A stretch of 64,000 bases of DNA from Caprella mutica (GCA_947561585.1 CANNZV010000260.1:124001-188000), one strand, 5' to 3'. Positions 1 to 12,011 are shown, counted from the first letter of the stretch. Notes: generated by a model from the sequence alone, not told the origin. Program-made: numbers and translations.

Positions 1-504
1 ACCTAATTCAATAATGTGTTACTAAATGCAGGTAATGGAGAGAGACGAGCGCATTAATATTCGTGACTCATTTTGAACACCTGTAACCTGGATAGATATA
101 ATTATGCTAGTACAGCGCAACTGCTACTTTGGTCAGTATTGTATCGGACAATTATTTATAAATGTGATGTTCTGTCCATTGTTATCCCGTGAAAAAGCTT
201 TGGTTGTTTGTGGAGGCTCACTACATTGTTTGAACCTAAGGCTATTTTTCGTCACGTTTCTCTGTTTTTGTTTCATCACATCAGTAATAACGGCCTATAA
301 ATAATAAGACAAAGTGAACCTAAACAACATAGTCACTATCTGTGAGTGTTTGACTATATGAACATTGTAGCCTACTTCAATTTCGTGTCGCAATATATGA
401 TTTATATCACCAATCAAAATAGAAGGTCAGGAGCATTCGCTGGTATATTAGGATATGCTTATAATTTTCATGAATTGTACTTACTTAATTTTTATCATTT
501 CCAG
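1..504 (+). other. 5' flank and UTR intron of ENPP6-like copy 1
   Basis: No coding segment is recognisable here. The stretch ends in a pyrimidine-rich AG acceptor at 503-504, thirty bases before the start codon at 535, so I read at least the right part as an intron in the 5' untranslated region. Short open frames at 104-304 and 346-531 show no family features and lie in this noncoding region. Confidence 0.5.
296..304 (+). promoter_or_regulatory. Candidate TATA box of ENPP6-like copy 1
   Basis: The sequence reads TATAAATAA. A donor-like GTGAGT follows at 342 and the UTR acceptor is at 504, which would allow a very short first exon starting about 30 bases downstream. This is position-based inference only; AT-rich DNA produces such matches by chance. 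Confidence 0.25.
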
Positions 505-534
505 CATAAAATCAGCTTGATAGAATTATAGAAT

Positions 535-3235
535 ATGTATTTACAATTTTTACTCCTATTATCATTAATTTCGGTTAGTGTTTTCGATGTTCAAGGTTTG
601 CCATCTAAAGAAAAATCCAAAAATGGCAAATTACTCTACATTATGTTGGACGGGTAAGACAATAGATATATAGTTGAGATATCCACAAATTTAGTGTCAT
701 ATGAATTTTGATATAAATCATACTCCTGGACGCTGTATTAAAATGGTATAATTAATATAGTTCATTAATTGATCATTAAAGTTATTCAAAAATAAAATTT
801 TACATTGGAAACATTACTCATCAGATTCCGATACGATTATGTTTTGGAGCAGCCCGAATCTTCACTACCAGGTTTCACAAAACTACTGACAAATGGAGTG
901 AGAAGTAAATACGTGAACCCTATGTACCCCTCGATTTCTTACCCAACTTGGACAACGCTCAGCACTGGCTTGTATCCTGAGTCGCACAACGTCATCGGAA
1001 ACTATTTCTACGATCCATCGGACAAGTCCAAGTTCTCACTCTTCGACCCAACTTTGACTGGAATGCAAAAAGTAAAGTCGGTTATATATTTGATAGAGAA
1101 ATGGTGATCTTTATGAGTTTCATGTAAATTTGAATAAAGATGTACAGTTGCAATATATGAAAAGGCTTTCATTTGTAGAATCTAAGCGATAAAGTACATA
1201 CTATTATGCACATGATATGTGTTTTCAGTTATTCTATACAGTATACTATTACAAAACTTTGATGGAAAATATTCAAACTCAACGGGAAATCCATATTATT
1301 ATGAGGTTATTTAAACTCAACGTTGAAGGTTTTATCAACAACTTTCTATTCGAAAGCTTGAAACCTGATAAAACCTTCAACGTTGAGTTTAAATAACCTC
1401 ATAATAATATTACACAACTATTACATGATAGAATATAATTTATCAGCATGCTATCTAAAGTTTATCTAAATTATTAATTAACTTTCGAATGATATATAAA
1501 TGAAATACGCATGAAAATGATATGTATTACAATATACTGAATGATTTCAGTGGTGGAGTGCTGAGCCCCTATGGACTACAGCCACCAAAGCAGGTCTGAA
1601 GGCAGCCCTCTACCTGTGGGGAAGGTGTGACGTCCCTTTCGACGGAGTGGTGCCAGATACATGTGAACATTTCGTCAAAATTCCTGGCGCTGAAATTTTT
1701 CGAACGAATATTGACAAAGCATTGGACAAACTGAATGATGGCTACGAATTGGTTCAGGTATTTTGAATTTTAGAATCTTCCTTTTACATCTACATATATC
1801 CAAATTAAAGTACAAAATAGTAGAGAGTATGTGATTACAATAATCCGATATCTATCAAGATAGATCCCTTTTTATTCAAGCACTTCTGAATGAAATAGCT
1901 CTTTATCCTTTTTCTCAGGTTTACACTGAACATGTAGATAACATAGGTCATAACAAAGGACCAGAAACTGAAGATATGAAACAAGCCGTGAGAGAGTTAG
2001 ATGAAGTGATACTCTATCTCCTGCAGAAACTTGAAGACATGGACATGAATGATGAAGGTTGTAGAAATTACAATTCCTAGATTAACGAAGCACTATTCTG
2101 TTATATTTATTATTGATTCATTATTATTCAATTCCTTCCATTTAGTTAATATCGTGATAGTGAGTGATCACGGAATGACGACCACAGCACCCGGTAATAT
2201 CACTAGATCTGAAATTGACGACTATCTTCCTGCTAATGCGAAAGGTATCGAAAACATTGCAGACAAAGGCAGCTACATTAACATCAAAGTTGAAGATGGC
2301 TACTTGGAAGAAGTATATATTTCAATTTATTTGAATATCTCTCATTCTAATGTGATTTTAATTTACAATTATTAATTTCTGTTTCTTTTTTTCAGATTTA
2401 CTCCAGTTTGAAGAAAATGCCAAAAGCTCAGGTGTTCAAAAAGGAAGATATACCAGATGATTTCCATGTCAAGAAAGCTAAATTTCTTCATGATATTGTG
2501 GTCTTTGCTGATATTGGTGAATTATATTATAAGAAATAAAATTTATTAGTGTTTCAATAAGGATTTATGCATGTATATTTAGCTTCAAGAATAGCCTTGA
2601 GAAACTACGTAAAAATGTATATACAGTACTTTAGTCGAGGGTTCTACAAAACAAATTAAAATTCAATCTAATTATTATCCAATACTATAGAATATAGAAT
2701 TAAATTAGAAATAGATTGATGTTTTTCCTTTCAGATAACTTTGTGATGGCATCTCGTAGTGACAAGCAATTGCCACCTCGTAATGACCAGTTTGTTTACT
2801 ACGGTGCCCATGGCTATTCTCCAGACGAGATGAAAATGAAATCCATATTCTTCGCCCATGGACCTGGTAAATGCATTTCCATTTCATTAAATTACTTTTA
2901 CTCTTTTACTCTTTCCACTGATTATATAGCTTTAAGTATACCCTCAGAAACGAAGCTTTATCTAAATACCTGAACGGCAGCACTAATTTATTAATTTTGT
3001 ATTTGATTTTCCAGCATTCAAGAAAGATCTCATAATAGATCCGATAGACATCGTAGATATTTACCAGGTGCTAATGGCAACTATGAAAATTGACGCCAAA
3101 CCAAACAATGGCACTTGGGACAATGTGAAAGCCATCTTTGTTGAGGAACCTTCTAGTGGTAGCATGAGTATTGGAACGCCATCTCTGCTTCCGTTGATGT
3201 CAATCTTCTTGTTCATGAGCTTTTTAAATAATTAG
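535..3235 (+). CDS. Enpp6-like: ENPP6-like glycerophosphocholine phosphodiesterase, copy 1 (GPI-tail form)
   Basis: Exons: 535-653, 825-1071, 1551-1757, 1919-2057, 2146-2312, 2396-2516, 2735-2866, 3015-3235. They join in phase to a 450-residue protein, close to the length of vertebrate ENPP6. Visible features are a signal peptide (residues 1-21) and the metal and nucleophile set D39 (MLDGFRYDY), S78 (SISYP), D198 and H202 (EHVDNIGH), D245-H246 (SDHGM) and H359 (AHGY). The spacing D39-S78 and H246-H359 matches ENPP6, and Ser replaces the Thr nucleophile of most ENPPs. A Cys148-Cys160 pair fits the ENPP6-type disulfide. The last ~20 residues are hydrophobic after a Ser/Gly-rich stretch, as in a GPI-anchoring signal. 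The family hydrolyses choline-containing glycerophosphodiesters outside the cell; the exact substrate here is inferred. Exon 2 could be mistaken as starting at 805, but the AG acceptor at 823-824 fixes it. Confidence 0.9.
1294..1409. repeat. Perfect 44-bp inverted repeat (hairpin MITE) in intron 2
   Basis: Arms 1294-1337 and 1366-1409 are perfect reverse complements over 44 bases around a 28-base loop, inside intron 2 of ENPP6-like copy 1. A diverged fragment with the same inner sequence (CGAAAGCTTGAA and CCTTCAAC) occurs near 55730-55775, so this belongs to a dispersed family. The perfect arms suggest recent insertion or continuing gene conversion. Confidence 0.85.
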
Positions 3236-4299
3236 TTCCTACATTTGTTCCGATTCATTTGACGTCTGTGGTGGTGGAATGTTGACCAAGGAGAATTGAA
3301 AGCCAAATTTAAGTAAATTGTATTACTTTACCATTTAATTTACATTATATACAGTTTTTGTAGATATATATCATGAAATGAATCTTGCTTCTTAATCCTT
3401 ATAGGCTTATTTTACTATCGATTATTCAGTTTTGTATATGTGACAGGGTTATTGTCCTGGATTTTATCCACCCTGTTCAAGTAGTAGGTTCTTCAAACAG
3501 TTAAGTAGGAACCTACTCACTCTTTCTTCTTTCTGTTAATTGTTGCACTTCTCACGCACTATCATTTCTTGCAGAGAACAGTGCTGGCAACCTAATAACA
3601 ACTATTATTATATTGAATTTGCATTCAAATTTAGTAGGTTTATATTTTTTAAGATTTTTTACGTTTTACAACAAACTGAAATATTCTTCACTCACTAGGT
3701 AGTTCACACAATACTAATTCTATACGAAATACCCAAAATAATATTTTGCTTGCTCTGAGATATAATGCAATAAGTGTGGTATATGTCCAACCATTTTGAA
3801 ATTTAACTTTTTCATGACAAAAATTGCGCTTTCATATATTTTTTCGATTAAATTTATAAAATTAAATAATAATTTTATAAAGTAGAATATCTCAGCTTCA
3901 ATAACCTTTGTTACATAAGTTTCATATAATTATTAAAGGAATAAGGAAAAATTTAGATGTATTAGATGTAATTTGTTTGTTCGAATGTTTATAACTGTAA
4001 CTTATATGTTTGTATGAATTCGATGAATTCAATTATAAACAGTTATTATTGTCTGCAATGTAGGTTTTTAGATTTTTTTTTGTTAAAAGTTAAGTGATAA
4101 ATAAACTCATGAAATTCTGAATCTCACTATGGAAATCACGTTATGATTTTTTACATTTATTCCTATTTTCTTTGTTTATTATTCATTATATAATATATGT
4201 TGAAAAGTGATCTATGTTTTTGCTAACCTGATTTTATAAAAAGTAGGTAAGCATTTGTGTTTATATTTTTCTTATATTGCATAGGAACCTGTCAAACCG
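3236..4299. other. 3' flank of ENPP6-like copy 1; nothing coding seen
   Basis: AT-rich sequence with several AATAAA-like hexamers, for example near 4100, but no convincing exon. A small inverted repeat (AGTAGGTTC and GAACCTACT) sits around 3482-3518. Confidence 0.4.
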
Positions 4300-5902
4300 A
4301 AATGAGAGAATACGACAGAAAATAGTCACAACAAAATAAATATCAAATTATCGAAAAATTGAAATTACATCGACAGCAACATTTCGATCAACAATTACTA
4401 AAGGATATTCATGTTTAATATAATCGGAATTCATGAACCAATAAATATCACCTATCATATTTGATCATGGAGTAAGTCTATAAATATAGCAACAAGAATT
4501 ATTTGACATAAGATAACTGTGAAGTATTTTCCAAGACAATGTTCCACTGGTTGTAATAAGAGTTACATAACTAGTTATACCTTTGATGCTACATTATGCC
4601 TATCAATCTCTCACGTATTATCAATACTTTATCAGTAGGAATAATAATAAATGTCACAATGAAATATTCTCCTTCAATCAATGCAAAACACCTTTTGTAA
4701 AACTGGTATTACTAAATTGCCTAGTCATCGACAGAAGGTCAGAGAATGACATCTTTTTGATCAACTAAATGCATACTACTCAACTATAGATTTTAACATT
4801 GCTTTGATTAATCTGTATGTTTTCTTACTAATTTAATGTACTCGCATTTTAGTCATTAAAATAATTTACCAAGAGTATTGTAATCTTTTTCATATATCAT
4901 AAAACAAAAAAATTGATATGATGATTAATTATGGATGTTTAATAAACATATAATTACCTAATTTAAATAGATAATTCAAAGAAATGGATTTATTTTACTA
5001 TTAAAAGCGACAGTCTTCGTTTCTGAGATTGAACTAATTTAACTGTATCTCAAAAAAAATCTCCAATAATTCGATTAATGGTATAATAATGAAATATCTT
5101 CAAATTTCTAACTGTACATATAATATTTCGTAAAATAGTATGTACAGGTAAAACGATAGAGATAGTTATGGTTATAGGACTAATATCCATATGAAAATTC
5201 ATATCGTATAATTCTATATACGTAAATTCATAAATTTTAAGAAATACTCGCAATCAATTTACCAAATTACCATAAAACTGATCTAAACTCCTAATGTTAT
5301 TTTCAAGACGCAATACGGAGGTTTAAAATAGGGTGGAAAAATAATTGATCGTAAGAGATATCTATGTAGTACATCAGTATAGGTATAGACTATAGGTACA
5401 TCTATTTAACCTAGATTATCTATTGTGAAACAAATGTGAAAAATTTATTGTTATTTTCTAAATTACATTTTAATATAAAATATTGATTACTAATAAATAA
5501 TAATACTTTATTATTGCAATTCAAATAATATGTATAGTACGGAAATCTGAACTTTACAATTATTAAAGTAAACTTTTAATATTTTACCTTTGTATTCAAA
5601 ACGACTTTATTACTGACATTTACAATAGATAAGTTATTGTGTAAGTTTTCCAAAGTGTGAGATAATATTATTATTTCATTTTGAAGATAAGTCTAATCTC
5701 CTTAAATCATATGCAGCTTTAGATAATGCTTACCTAGTTAGCTACCTAATCTTATCTAGTAGCTATAGGCCTGAGAAAAACAGCAGCATGTGTTTACAAA
5801 GTCACTTCACAGAGAGCATCACAAGGACTGACAGCATAGGGGAAAGTCCTGTCCTTTCTTTCATTTTAACAAATCACTGCCCAAACGGTAAAGGACCCAC
5901 AA
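4300..5902 (+). repeat. Segmental duplication copy A (partner 44610-46024)
   Basis: Long collinear similarity with 44610-46024 in the same orientation, broken by small indels. Shared landmarks include ACAACAAAATA, the AATAAATATCAC stretch, TTGTAATAAGAGT, and the block ending in GAGCATCACAAGGAC. One copy lies downstream of ENPP6 copy 1 (upstream of copy 2) and the other upstream of copy 3, so the duplicated unit travelled with the gene family. Confidence 0.75.
5700..5902 (+). promoter_or_regulatory. Candidate promoter and noncoding exon 1 of ENPP6-like copy 2
   Basis: This is the best-conserved end of the segmental duplication. It has GATA-type motifs in both copies (TTAGATAATGC, CTTATCTAGTA) and ends at a consensus donor GTAAGTAC at 5903. 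ENPP6 copies 2 and 3 both have an AG acceptor (CAATTACAG) about 30-60 bases before their ATG, so an upstream noncoding exon is expected, and this region is in the right place for copy 2. The intron would then contain the LINE insertion. This is inference; a transcript start is not visible directly. Confidence 0.4.
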
Positions 5903-5948
5903 GTAAGTACTAACCGAATATGCCTTTAACAAAAATAACCCATTCAGT

Positions 5949-6530
5949 ATGGTGATGTTATTAAGTTTCTCCGAGTACAATAGGACTCTAAAATTGAATT
6001 TTTCGTACCATATACATCATGCATGTTCTAAAATATCAAAAACGACTGGTGTCTTCAGTAGGATTACTCATTGGGCACCTATCGATATTTGGATTAGATT
6101 ATATTATAGTATTGTATATCCCTATTTGTCATATGGTATTCTTGCCTTGGGCAGAGTAGCTGATGTGCAACTAAATACTCTTGTAGTAATTCATAAACGC
6201 ATAATTAGAACAATAACCTGTTCAGATTATTTTGCACCATCGCAACCCTTATTTGCAAAAACTGAAATTCTCCGATTTTTATAAACTTGCTATCGGCACT
6301 CGCATGTACAAGCTTTCCTCCTCAGGCAATATTACTCTTCCCACTCATCATTATACTGTAGCACTAGATTTCGCACCAGAGCAGTTCCTACTTTTCAAAG
6401 ATTGTCTCAATGCTAAAGATCCCTATTTTTTATTGGTCCAAAAATTTGAAATAGTATTCCCTCAGAAAACGAAAACTGTCCAACCATCAAATTTTTAAAA
6501 AGAAATATAAGCAATACTTTATCAGTTTGT
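5949..6530 (+). pseudogene. Degenerate CR1-like LINE ORF2 C-terminal fragment
   Basis: Two overlapping frames (about 5949-6284 and 6232-6498) read like the C-terminal part of the LINE ORF2 at 11482-12011. Shared patterns are KISKTTGVFSRI versus KVSKTTGILNKI, and LYYSIVYPYLSYGI versus LYYSLIYPYLMYGI. The frame shifts near 6270, so it is a dead, 5'-truncated copy of a related family. Confidence 0.75.
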
Positions 6531-7638
6531 ATGAGCAGTGAATTGTTAACTTTGATAATCTCTTAACTTTGTTAACTCCTTATGACTATCTTTTTGTTGC
6601 CCAAAAAGTTCCCATCGAACTTCGAATGGGCTTGAATTTATTTATTTTCCTTTATTGTATGAATATTGTAATCTACATTTAAAAAGAACATATAAATTAC
6701 TCTTCATTCATACATAGATACATGTTAACAACTATTTTTCTTCGTTGTCATGTATACGAAATATGTAACAGTGTAAGATATTTAAGTTTCAAAATTTTAT
6801 AGATTATATTGTTATAGTTAATAACCAAATTGAATATACTAACATTATAGTTTAAGAACAGGTAAGCAAAGAGTGAGGGTGACTATTTTTGTCATTGCAC
6901 GAAGGTCATTCTTAGAGCTAACTCTTTGATTTTACTTACTAAAAGGCAGTGTATAAAAGGAAAAAATTATAATTGTAGAAATTTTAATACAGGGTGCTTA
7001 TACTTCTTCCATGGAAACTATTTTGAAATAGAACAACTTCAGTGACATTTTAATCTCATTGAAGTTTTCACTCTGAATATTCGTTCTTTGCTTGTTTATT
7101 GCATGTTTAAGACCCGCTGCACACTTGCATTTTTAACACTGCGGGAAAAAGCTCTTCTTAAAATGTGTTCACACTTGCTTTTTTTTTTCATTGGTGATGG
7201 AAAAATCACTTTAAATTTTCACTTCAACGATGAAAAAACGCATGTGTGAACACATTTTAGGAAGAGCTTTTTTCCGCACTGTTAAAAATGCAACTGTGAA
7301 GCGAGCCTTAACCATGCAATGAACAAGCAAAGAACGAATATTCAGAGTGACAACTTCAAGAGATTAAAATGTCACTGAAGTTGTTCTATTTCAAAATAGT
7401 TTCCAAGGAAGAAGTATAAGCACCCTGTATTATGATGATTGCTTCTGCTTTCACTGAGTGTACACGTGTGGTGTCCTGTGCCGCTCCGCCTCGTTGTGTT
7501 CTTTTGTTTATTGCCTGGTGTTTCTTCAATATTTTGACAGTGCTTGAGAAATTTATATCTGTGTTTTTGTGCCAGCACCTGGCCTTAGTGTAAAACTTCT
7601 CTAGTAGCATATACTCTATTGAACTAATCTCACTAGAA

Positions 7639-8454
7639 ATGCCTCCAAAGTCAAGGAAGCAACCGGCACCTGAACAGCCTCCTTCTGACAGGAATCCTGA
7701 AATTGATGAAATAGACGACAATGACGGTAACTTAGCTAGTGAAAGTAAGGAAATTCTTCGCTATGTGCTGTTCAAGTTTAATGAAAAATTTGATCAATTT
7801 AAGCATGAAATTCTATCTGAGATGAATAAGAAAGATGAATTAATCGATTCGCTTCAGCAGGAAATTATCAATCTAAAGCAAGACGTACGCAAAGCAGAAG
7901 AACGGTTGGAAAACATCGAAAACTCGGGTAGAGATGACGAATTGATACTCTCTGGGGATGTCATTAAATCCCCTTTCAATTTTAATGAAAACACATCTAT
8001 TAAGGTTTCTGAACTACTCAAAAATCATCTTAAATATGAATTACCAGAACATAACATAATTGTAGCAAAACGCCTTGGCCGCAAGACAGATGCCCAATTG
8101 CCGGATAGTAGGAAAATACTGATCAAGGTGAGAGATCACCAGTGTAAGAGGGACCTTATTCTTGCCTGTAAAAAGTATAAGCCGCAAGGTATGTTTATTA
8201 ATGATCACCTGACTCCGAACAGATCTCTCATATTGTATGCTATAAGAAAATCTAAACGTATGAAACCTGAAATCGTGTCAGGATGTGGTTCTTTTAACGG
8301 AGAGGTATATGTGTGGTTAAAATCTACGACTCCAGGTGGCAGAGATAAGAAATTGTTCATTAATACGTTTGATAAACTACAGAAATTTGCCAGACTCGCT
8401 TCAAGTGAATATCAGGGTATTGTTGGAGAGTTCTACAACTCAGTGACTATTTGA
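7639..8454 (+). CDS. LINE ORF1 protein (coiled coil plus RRM-like RNA-binding region)
   Basis: 271 residues starting at an ATG. The N terminus is Pro- and Lys-rich. Residues about 40-100 form a coiled coil of charged heptads (KFNEKFDQFKHEIL, DSLQQEIINLKQDVRKAEE). The C-terminal part resembles LINE ORF1 nucleic-acid-binding folds, with KRLGRK, RKILIKV and the FINDHLTPNRSLILYAIRKSKR segment. It should act as the RNA-binding chaperone of the retrotransposition particle. The frame is uninterrupted, which suggests recent activity. Confidence 0.75.
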   Translation: MPPKSRKQPAPEQPPSDRNPEIDEIDDNDGNLASESKEILRYVLFKFNEKFDQFKHEILSEMNKKDELIDSLQQEIINLKQDVRKAEERLENIENSGRDDELILSGDVIKSPFNFNENTSIKVSELLKNHLKYELPEHNIIVAKRLGRKTDAQLPDSRKILIKVRDHQCKRDLILACKKYKPQGMFINDHLTPNRSLILYAIRKSKRMKPEIVSGCGSFNGEVYVWLKSTTPGGRDKKLFINTFDKLQKFARLASSEYQGIVGEFYNSVTI

Positions 8455-8595
8455 AGCTATACTATCTGCAGTAAGACAATACCTCTTTTTGTATGGGAGT
8501 TTTTCCTTAGATTGGAAGGCACTCATATAAGCAATCGATATGAGTTGACCTGCTTGTTTAATTTATCTTTCTATGAATATAATGTTAATGTGCAA

Positions 8596-9033
8596 ATGAC
8601 TGGTTTGCAAACTCATGTATATTTACTTATACATGAAGACTTGCACACTACTGTCTGGGTTGAATTTGCGCTGTATTTCGATACATATACTTGTTTCAGT
8701 GATACTCTGCTTCATGAACATTTGAGAAAGGTACAAGGCGGAAACTATGCCCGATATTTTGATGTAAATGACTCTGTGATAATACCCGATATGTTTCTCC
8801 GACGATTTATGCCCCACCCTGGTGAATGCCCCTCCCTTGGCTGTGATTCTCCTCCTTCAATGTCGGTGACTGCGTCGTGTGGGCACACCTACCCCTGGGT
8901 CAGACCAGTGACTGATGCACCTCCTCCGTGTATTTGCAGATCGTGTTCTCATTGGAAGCTGACCATGCTCTCATCAGTCATCGGATCCTTGATTGTAATT
9001 TTACTTTTTTTCTGTTATTTCGATGACAAATGA
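8596..9033 (+). CDS. Small Cys-rich ORF with C-terminal membrane segment, between LINE ORF1 and ORF2
   Basis: First ATG in frame at 8596 gives 145 residues and the frame overlaps the ORF2 start by 11 bases. The middle holds several Cys and Pro residues (CPSLGCDSPPS, CGHTYPW, CICRSCSHW). The end is a hydrophobic stretch (SSVIGSLIVILLFFCYF). I do not recognise it. It may be chance reading through an inter-ORF spacer, or a real third product of this LINE. No function is proposed. Confidence 0.25.
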   Translation: MTGLQTHVYLLIHEDLHTTVWVEFALYFDTYTCFSDTLLHEHLRKVQGGNYARYFDVNDSVIIPDMFLRRFMPHPGECPSLGCDSPPSMSVTASCGHTYPWVRPVTDAPPPCICRSCSHWKLTMLSSVIGSLIVILLFFCYFDDK

Positions 9034-11443
9034 TACTAATATGCTAGGTGATATTGATGCTGATTTGAACCATTTCAATAATTTGTATCCAAACTTGAAT
9101 GATGAAATAAAATATTATAACTGGGATTCTTTAGGTAGAGAAATAATAGCATCTGTGCGGTCTGTACCTAGAGCACACTTTAATATTGTACATACGAATA
9201 TTAGATCAATCTTACACAAATTCGATGATTATGTTGGTGATATTAATGCCGCTGGGCTTGAGTTCGATATCTTGTGCTTTAGTGAAACTTGGTTAAGGGA
9301 CGACATAACCCATTTGGTACACCTAGCAGGTTACTCTGCACATCATTGTGTGAGAGACGGTAGAGGTGGTGGAGTGAGTGCATTTGTCAGAGAGGAATAT
9401 GACTGTGTAGTTTTAAATGAGTTTACATTGTCGCTTCCTTATATTGAAAAAATCTGTATAAGAGTTAAGAGATTAAATATATGCTTATTATTATTAGTGA
9501 TCTATAGACCACCTAGCGCCCGTTCAGATCTATTTCTCAATGAGATCTCAAATATTTTAGATGGGGTAAATGCCAATACTTATGATGAGATTTTCATAAC
9601 GGGAGATTTTAATTTTGATACACTCAGGATTGATGTAAATGATGAAAGTAGACAGTTTATTAATCTAATGAATTCTTATTCTCTCATGCCTACTATAACG
9701 AAACCTACACGAATTACTGATTATAGCAGTTCATTACTCGACAATATTTTTATAAAAAATCCTGTAGCCTATAAGGCTGGAATAATTATTTCCGACCATT
9801 CTGATCACTTTCCTGTCTTCATGTGCTATGAATTAAATCCTAATGATACCACGACTGAATCAAATAGATTTATAAGGTATAGAATTGTTAATGATCGTTC
9901 GCTTAATTTGATGTATGAGTCTTTTGCGCAGCATGATTTTACGGAAATTTTCACTTGTACTGATGCGAATATCGCTGTGCAAAACTTAGATAATACTATT
10001 TTGCGGTATTATAATATCCACTGTCCTATTGTTTCAAAGAATTTATCATATAAGGATGTGCTGAAACCGTGGATTTCAAATGAATTGAAGTCTGACATTA
10101 AGCGTCGTCAAAGTATGTTTATATTGATGAGACTAGGTAGAGTAACTTCTCACTCTTATAGGAGATTTAGGAACTATGTCACAGGTAGGATTAGAAAGGC
10201 AAAGAAGGATTATTTCACTCAGAAATTTGATATGCTGAAAAGTGATCTTAGGGCTACTTGGTCTCTCATTAATGGAATTATTAGAGGTACTAATAGAAAT
10301 AAGGTTTCTATGATTAAAGAGTTGAGTGATGGTGGATTTATGGTAAAGGAACCTAACTTGATCTGTGACGTACTAAATAACTATTTCTCTAATATTGGTA
10401 AAAATATCAATGACTCTGTTCCACAAACAAACTTCAGTCCTGAGAACTATATACCTGGGGATTATCCTAATTCCTTATTCTTTAGCCCAGTGAATGAATA
10501 TGATGTGAATGTTTTAATATTTTCTTTAAAAAATAAGTTTACTGGTTTAAACTGTTATTCAGCTAAAGTTGTAAAGTATATATCTCCCGTGATATCTCCT
10601 GTTTTATGTCATGTTATAAATATGTCTTTATCTAGTGGAGTGTTTCCAACAATGTTTAAGGAATCTAGAGTATGTCCAATTTACAAGGGTGGTGATCCTG
10701 CCCAATGTGCTAATTACAGACCTATATCGATCCTTCATATTCTAAGTAAAGTATTTGAGAAGGTAGTTTATTCTCAGCTGAGTAATTACCTGGGTTCGAG
10801 GAGAATACTGTGCGACCAGCAGTTTGGCTTTAGAGCTAAACGACAAACTAACAATGCCATGGTTGACTTTCTAACATATGTCTATAAAGAACTTGATAAC
10901 AATAAATTGGTCTTCTCTCTTTTCGTTGATTATAGGAAGGCATTTGACTGTATCTGTCACGAAATACTACTTTCAAAAATGTGGAAGTATGGTATACGTG
11001 GTGTTTGTTTTGAGTGGTTCAGGTCATACTTGTCTAATCGAGCCCAGTTTACTGCATTAGACGGTTATTCGTCCTCATTAAGATCAGTTACTACAGGTGT
11101 ACCACAGGGATCAATTCTTGGGCCTCTCCTGTTCTTGATATTTATTAACGATATAACTCGATCTACTAATAAATTCAAATATGTTTTGTACGCAGATGAC
11201 TGTAATTTGTTCTATTCTTTTGATAGAAGTTCTTTGCCTGTAATTCATAATATAATAAATTCTGAATTAGAACATTTCAATAACTGGGTACTAGCAAATA
11301 AGTTGCAGTTAAATGCTGACAAAACTAACTATACTGTTTTTTCTTATAAAAATGAGATAGTAATTCCAAATATCAAGTTGAATAACCAGATGTTACCATT
11401 CACGAAGACAGCGAAATTTCTTGGAATTATAATAGATAATTAA
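9023..11443 (+). CDS. LINE ORF2: endonuclease and reverse transcriptase
   Basis: 806 residues up to a premature stop. The N-terminal domain is an exonuclease-endonuclease-phosphatase type nuclease with the expected motifs in order: HTNIRSI, FSETWL, GDFNFD and SDHSDHFP. The reverse transcriptase domain follows, with YRPISILHILSKVFEKV, QFGFRAKRQT, FVDYRKAFD (first catalytic Asp), GVPQGSILGPLLF and YADDCNLF (catalytic Asp pair). These place it in the CR1-like group and imply target-primed reverse transcription. The frame stops just after FLGIIID, where related proteins continue; the continuation is at 11482-12011 in another frame. Confidence 0.9.
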   Translation: MTNDTNMLGDIDADLNHFNNLYPNLNDEIKYYNWDSLGREIIASVRSVPRAHFNIVHTNIRSILHKFDDYVGDINAAGLEFDILCFSETWLRDDITHLVHLAGYSAHHCVRDGRGGGVSAFVREEYDCVVLNEFTLSLPYIEKICIRVKRLNICLLLLVIYRPPSARSDLFLNEISNILDGVNANTYDEIFITGDFNFDTLRIDVNDESRQFINLMNSYSLMPTITKPTRITDYSSSLLDNIFIKNPVAYKAGIIISDHSDHFPVFMCYELNPNDTTTESNRFIRYRIVNDRSLNLMYESFAQHDFTEIFTCTDANIAVQNLDNTILRYYNIHCPIVSKNLSYKDVLKPWISNELKSDIKRRQSMFILMRLGRVTSHSYRRFRNYVTGRIRKAKKDYFTQKFDMLKSDLRATWSLINGIIRGTNRNKVSMIKELSDGGFMVKEPNLICDVLNNYFSNIGKNINDSVPQTNFSPENYIPGDYPNSLFFSPVNEYDVNVLIFSLKNKFTGLNCYSAKVVKYISPVISPVLCHVINMSLSSGVFPTMFKESRVCPIYKGGDPAQCANYRPISILHILSKVFEKVVYSQLSNYLGSRRILCDQQFGFRAKRQTNNAMVDFLTYVYKELDNNKLVFSLFVDYRKAFDCICHEILLSKMWKYGIRGVCFEWFRSYLSNRAQFTALDGYSSSLRSVTTGVPQGSILGPLLFLIFINDITRSTNKFKYVLYADDCNLFYSFDRSSLPVIHNIINSELEHFNNWVLANKLQLNADKTNYTVFSYKNEIVIPNIKLNNQMLPFTKTAKFLGIIIDN

Positions 11444-12011
11444 TAATTTAACTTTTTCTCAGCACTATAACCATATTTGTATGAAAGTTTCGAAAACCAC
11501 AGGTATTCTCAATAAAATTCATCATTTCTTCCCAAAGCATATTCTTATATCACTCTACTACTCTTTGATTTACCCCTATTTAATGTATGGCATTGAAATT
11601 TACTATAGTGTCAATAGGTCTAACCATGATAAGTTGGCTGTTTGTCAAAGGAAAGCTATTCGATCTATTAACTGTGTTCCATATAACTCCCATACTAACC
11701 AATTATTTAAAAATGATAACCTGTTGAAACTACACGACATTCATATTTACCATTGTTCAATTTATATGTTCAAAGCTATTTTCCGAAATCTGGATTCTAA
11801 CATTAGCACATTGCCGAGGAATAGTGATTTTCATACCCATAATACAAGATTTAATTTTAAATTCAATGTACCATTGTTCAGAAAGTCTCGTTCGCAGCAA
11901 TCAATTACCTTTACTGGAGTTAAAATCTGGAATGATTTGCCAATTTCCACGGACTGCAGTCTGTATACGTTCAAGCGTAGACTGAGATTATCTATGCCAA
12001 GTAAATATTAA
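11444..12011 (+). pseudogene. Frameshifted C-terminal part of LINE ORF2
   Basis: After the stop at 11441-11443 the expected C-terminal region resumes in another frame, readable from about 11449 and with its first ATG at 11481. It contains KVSKTTGILNKI, LYYSLIYPYLMYGI and the WNDLP motif near the end, normal for CR1-like ORF2 proteins. The break is a small indel in an AT-rich stretch, so this LINE copy is probably inactive unless the base calls there are wrong. Confidence 0.8.

Noticed and set aside
7386..7721. - strand frames overlapping the LINE 5' end
   Set aside because: They cross the foldback/LINE junction and are antisense to ORF1.
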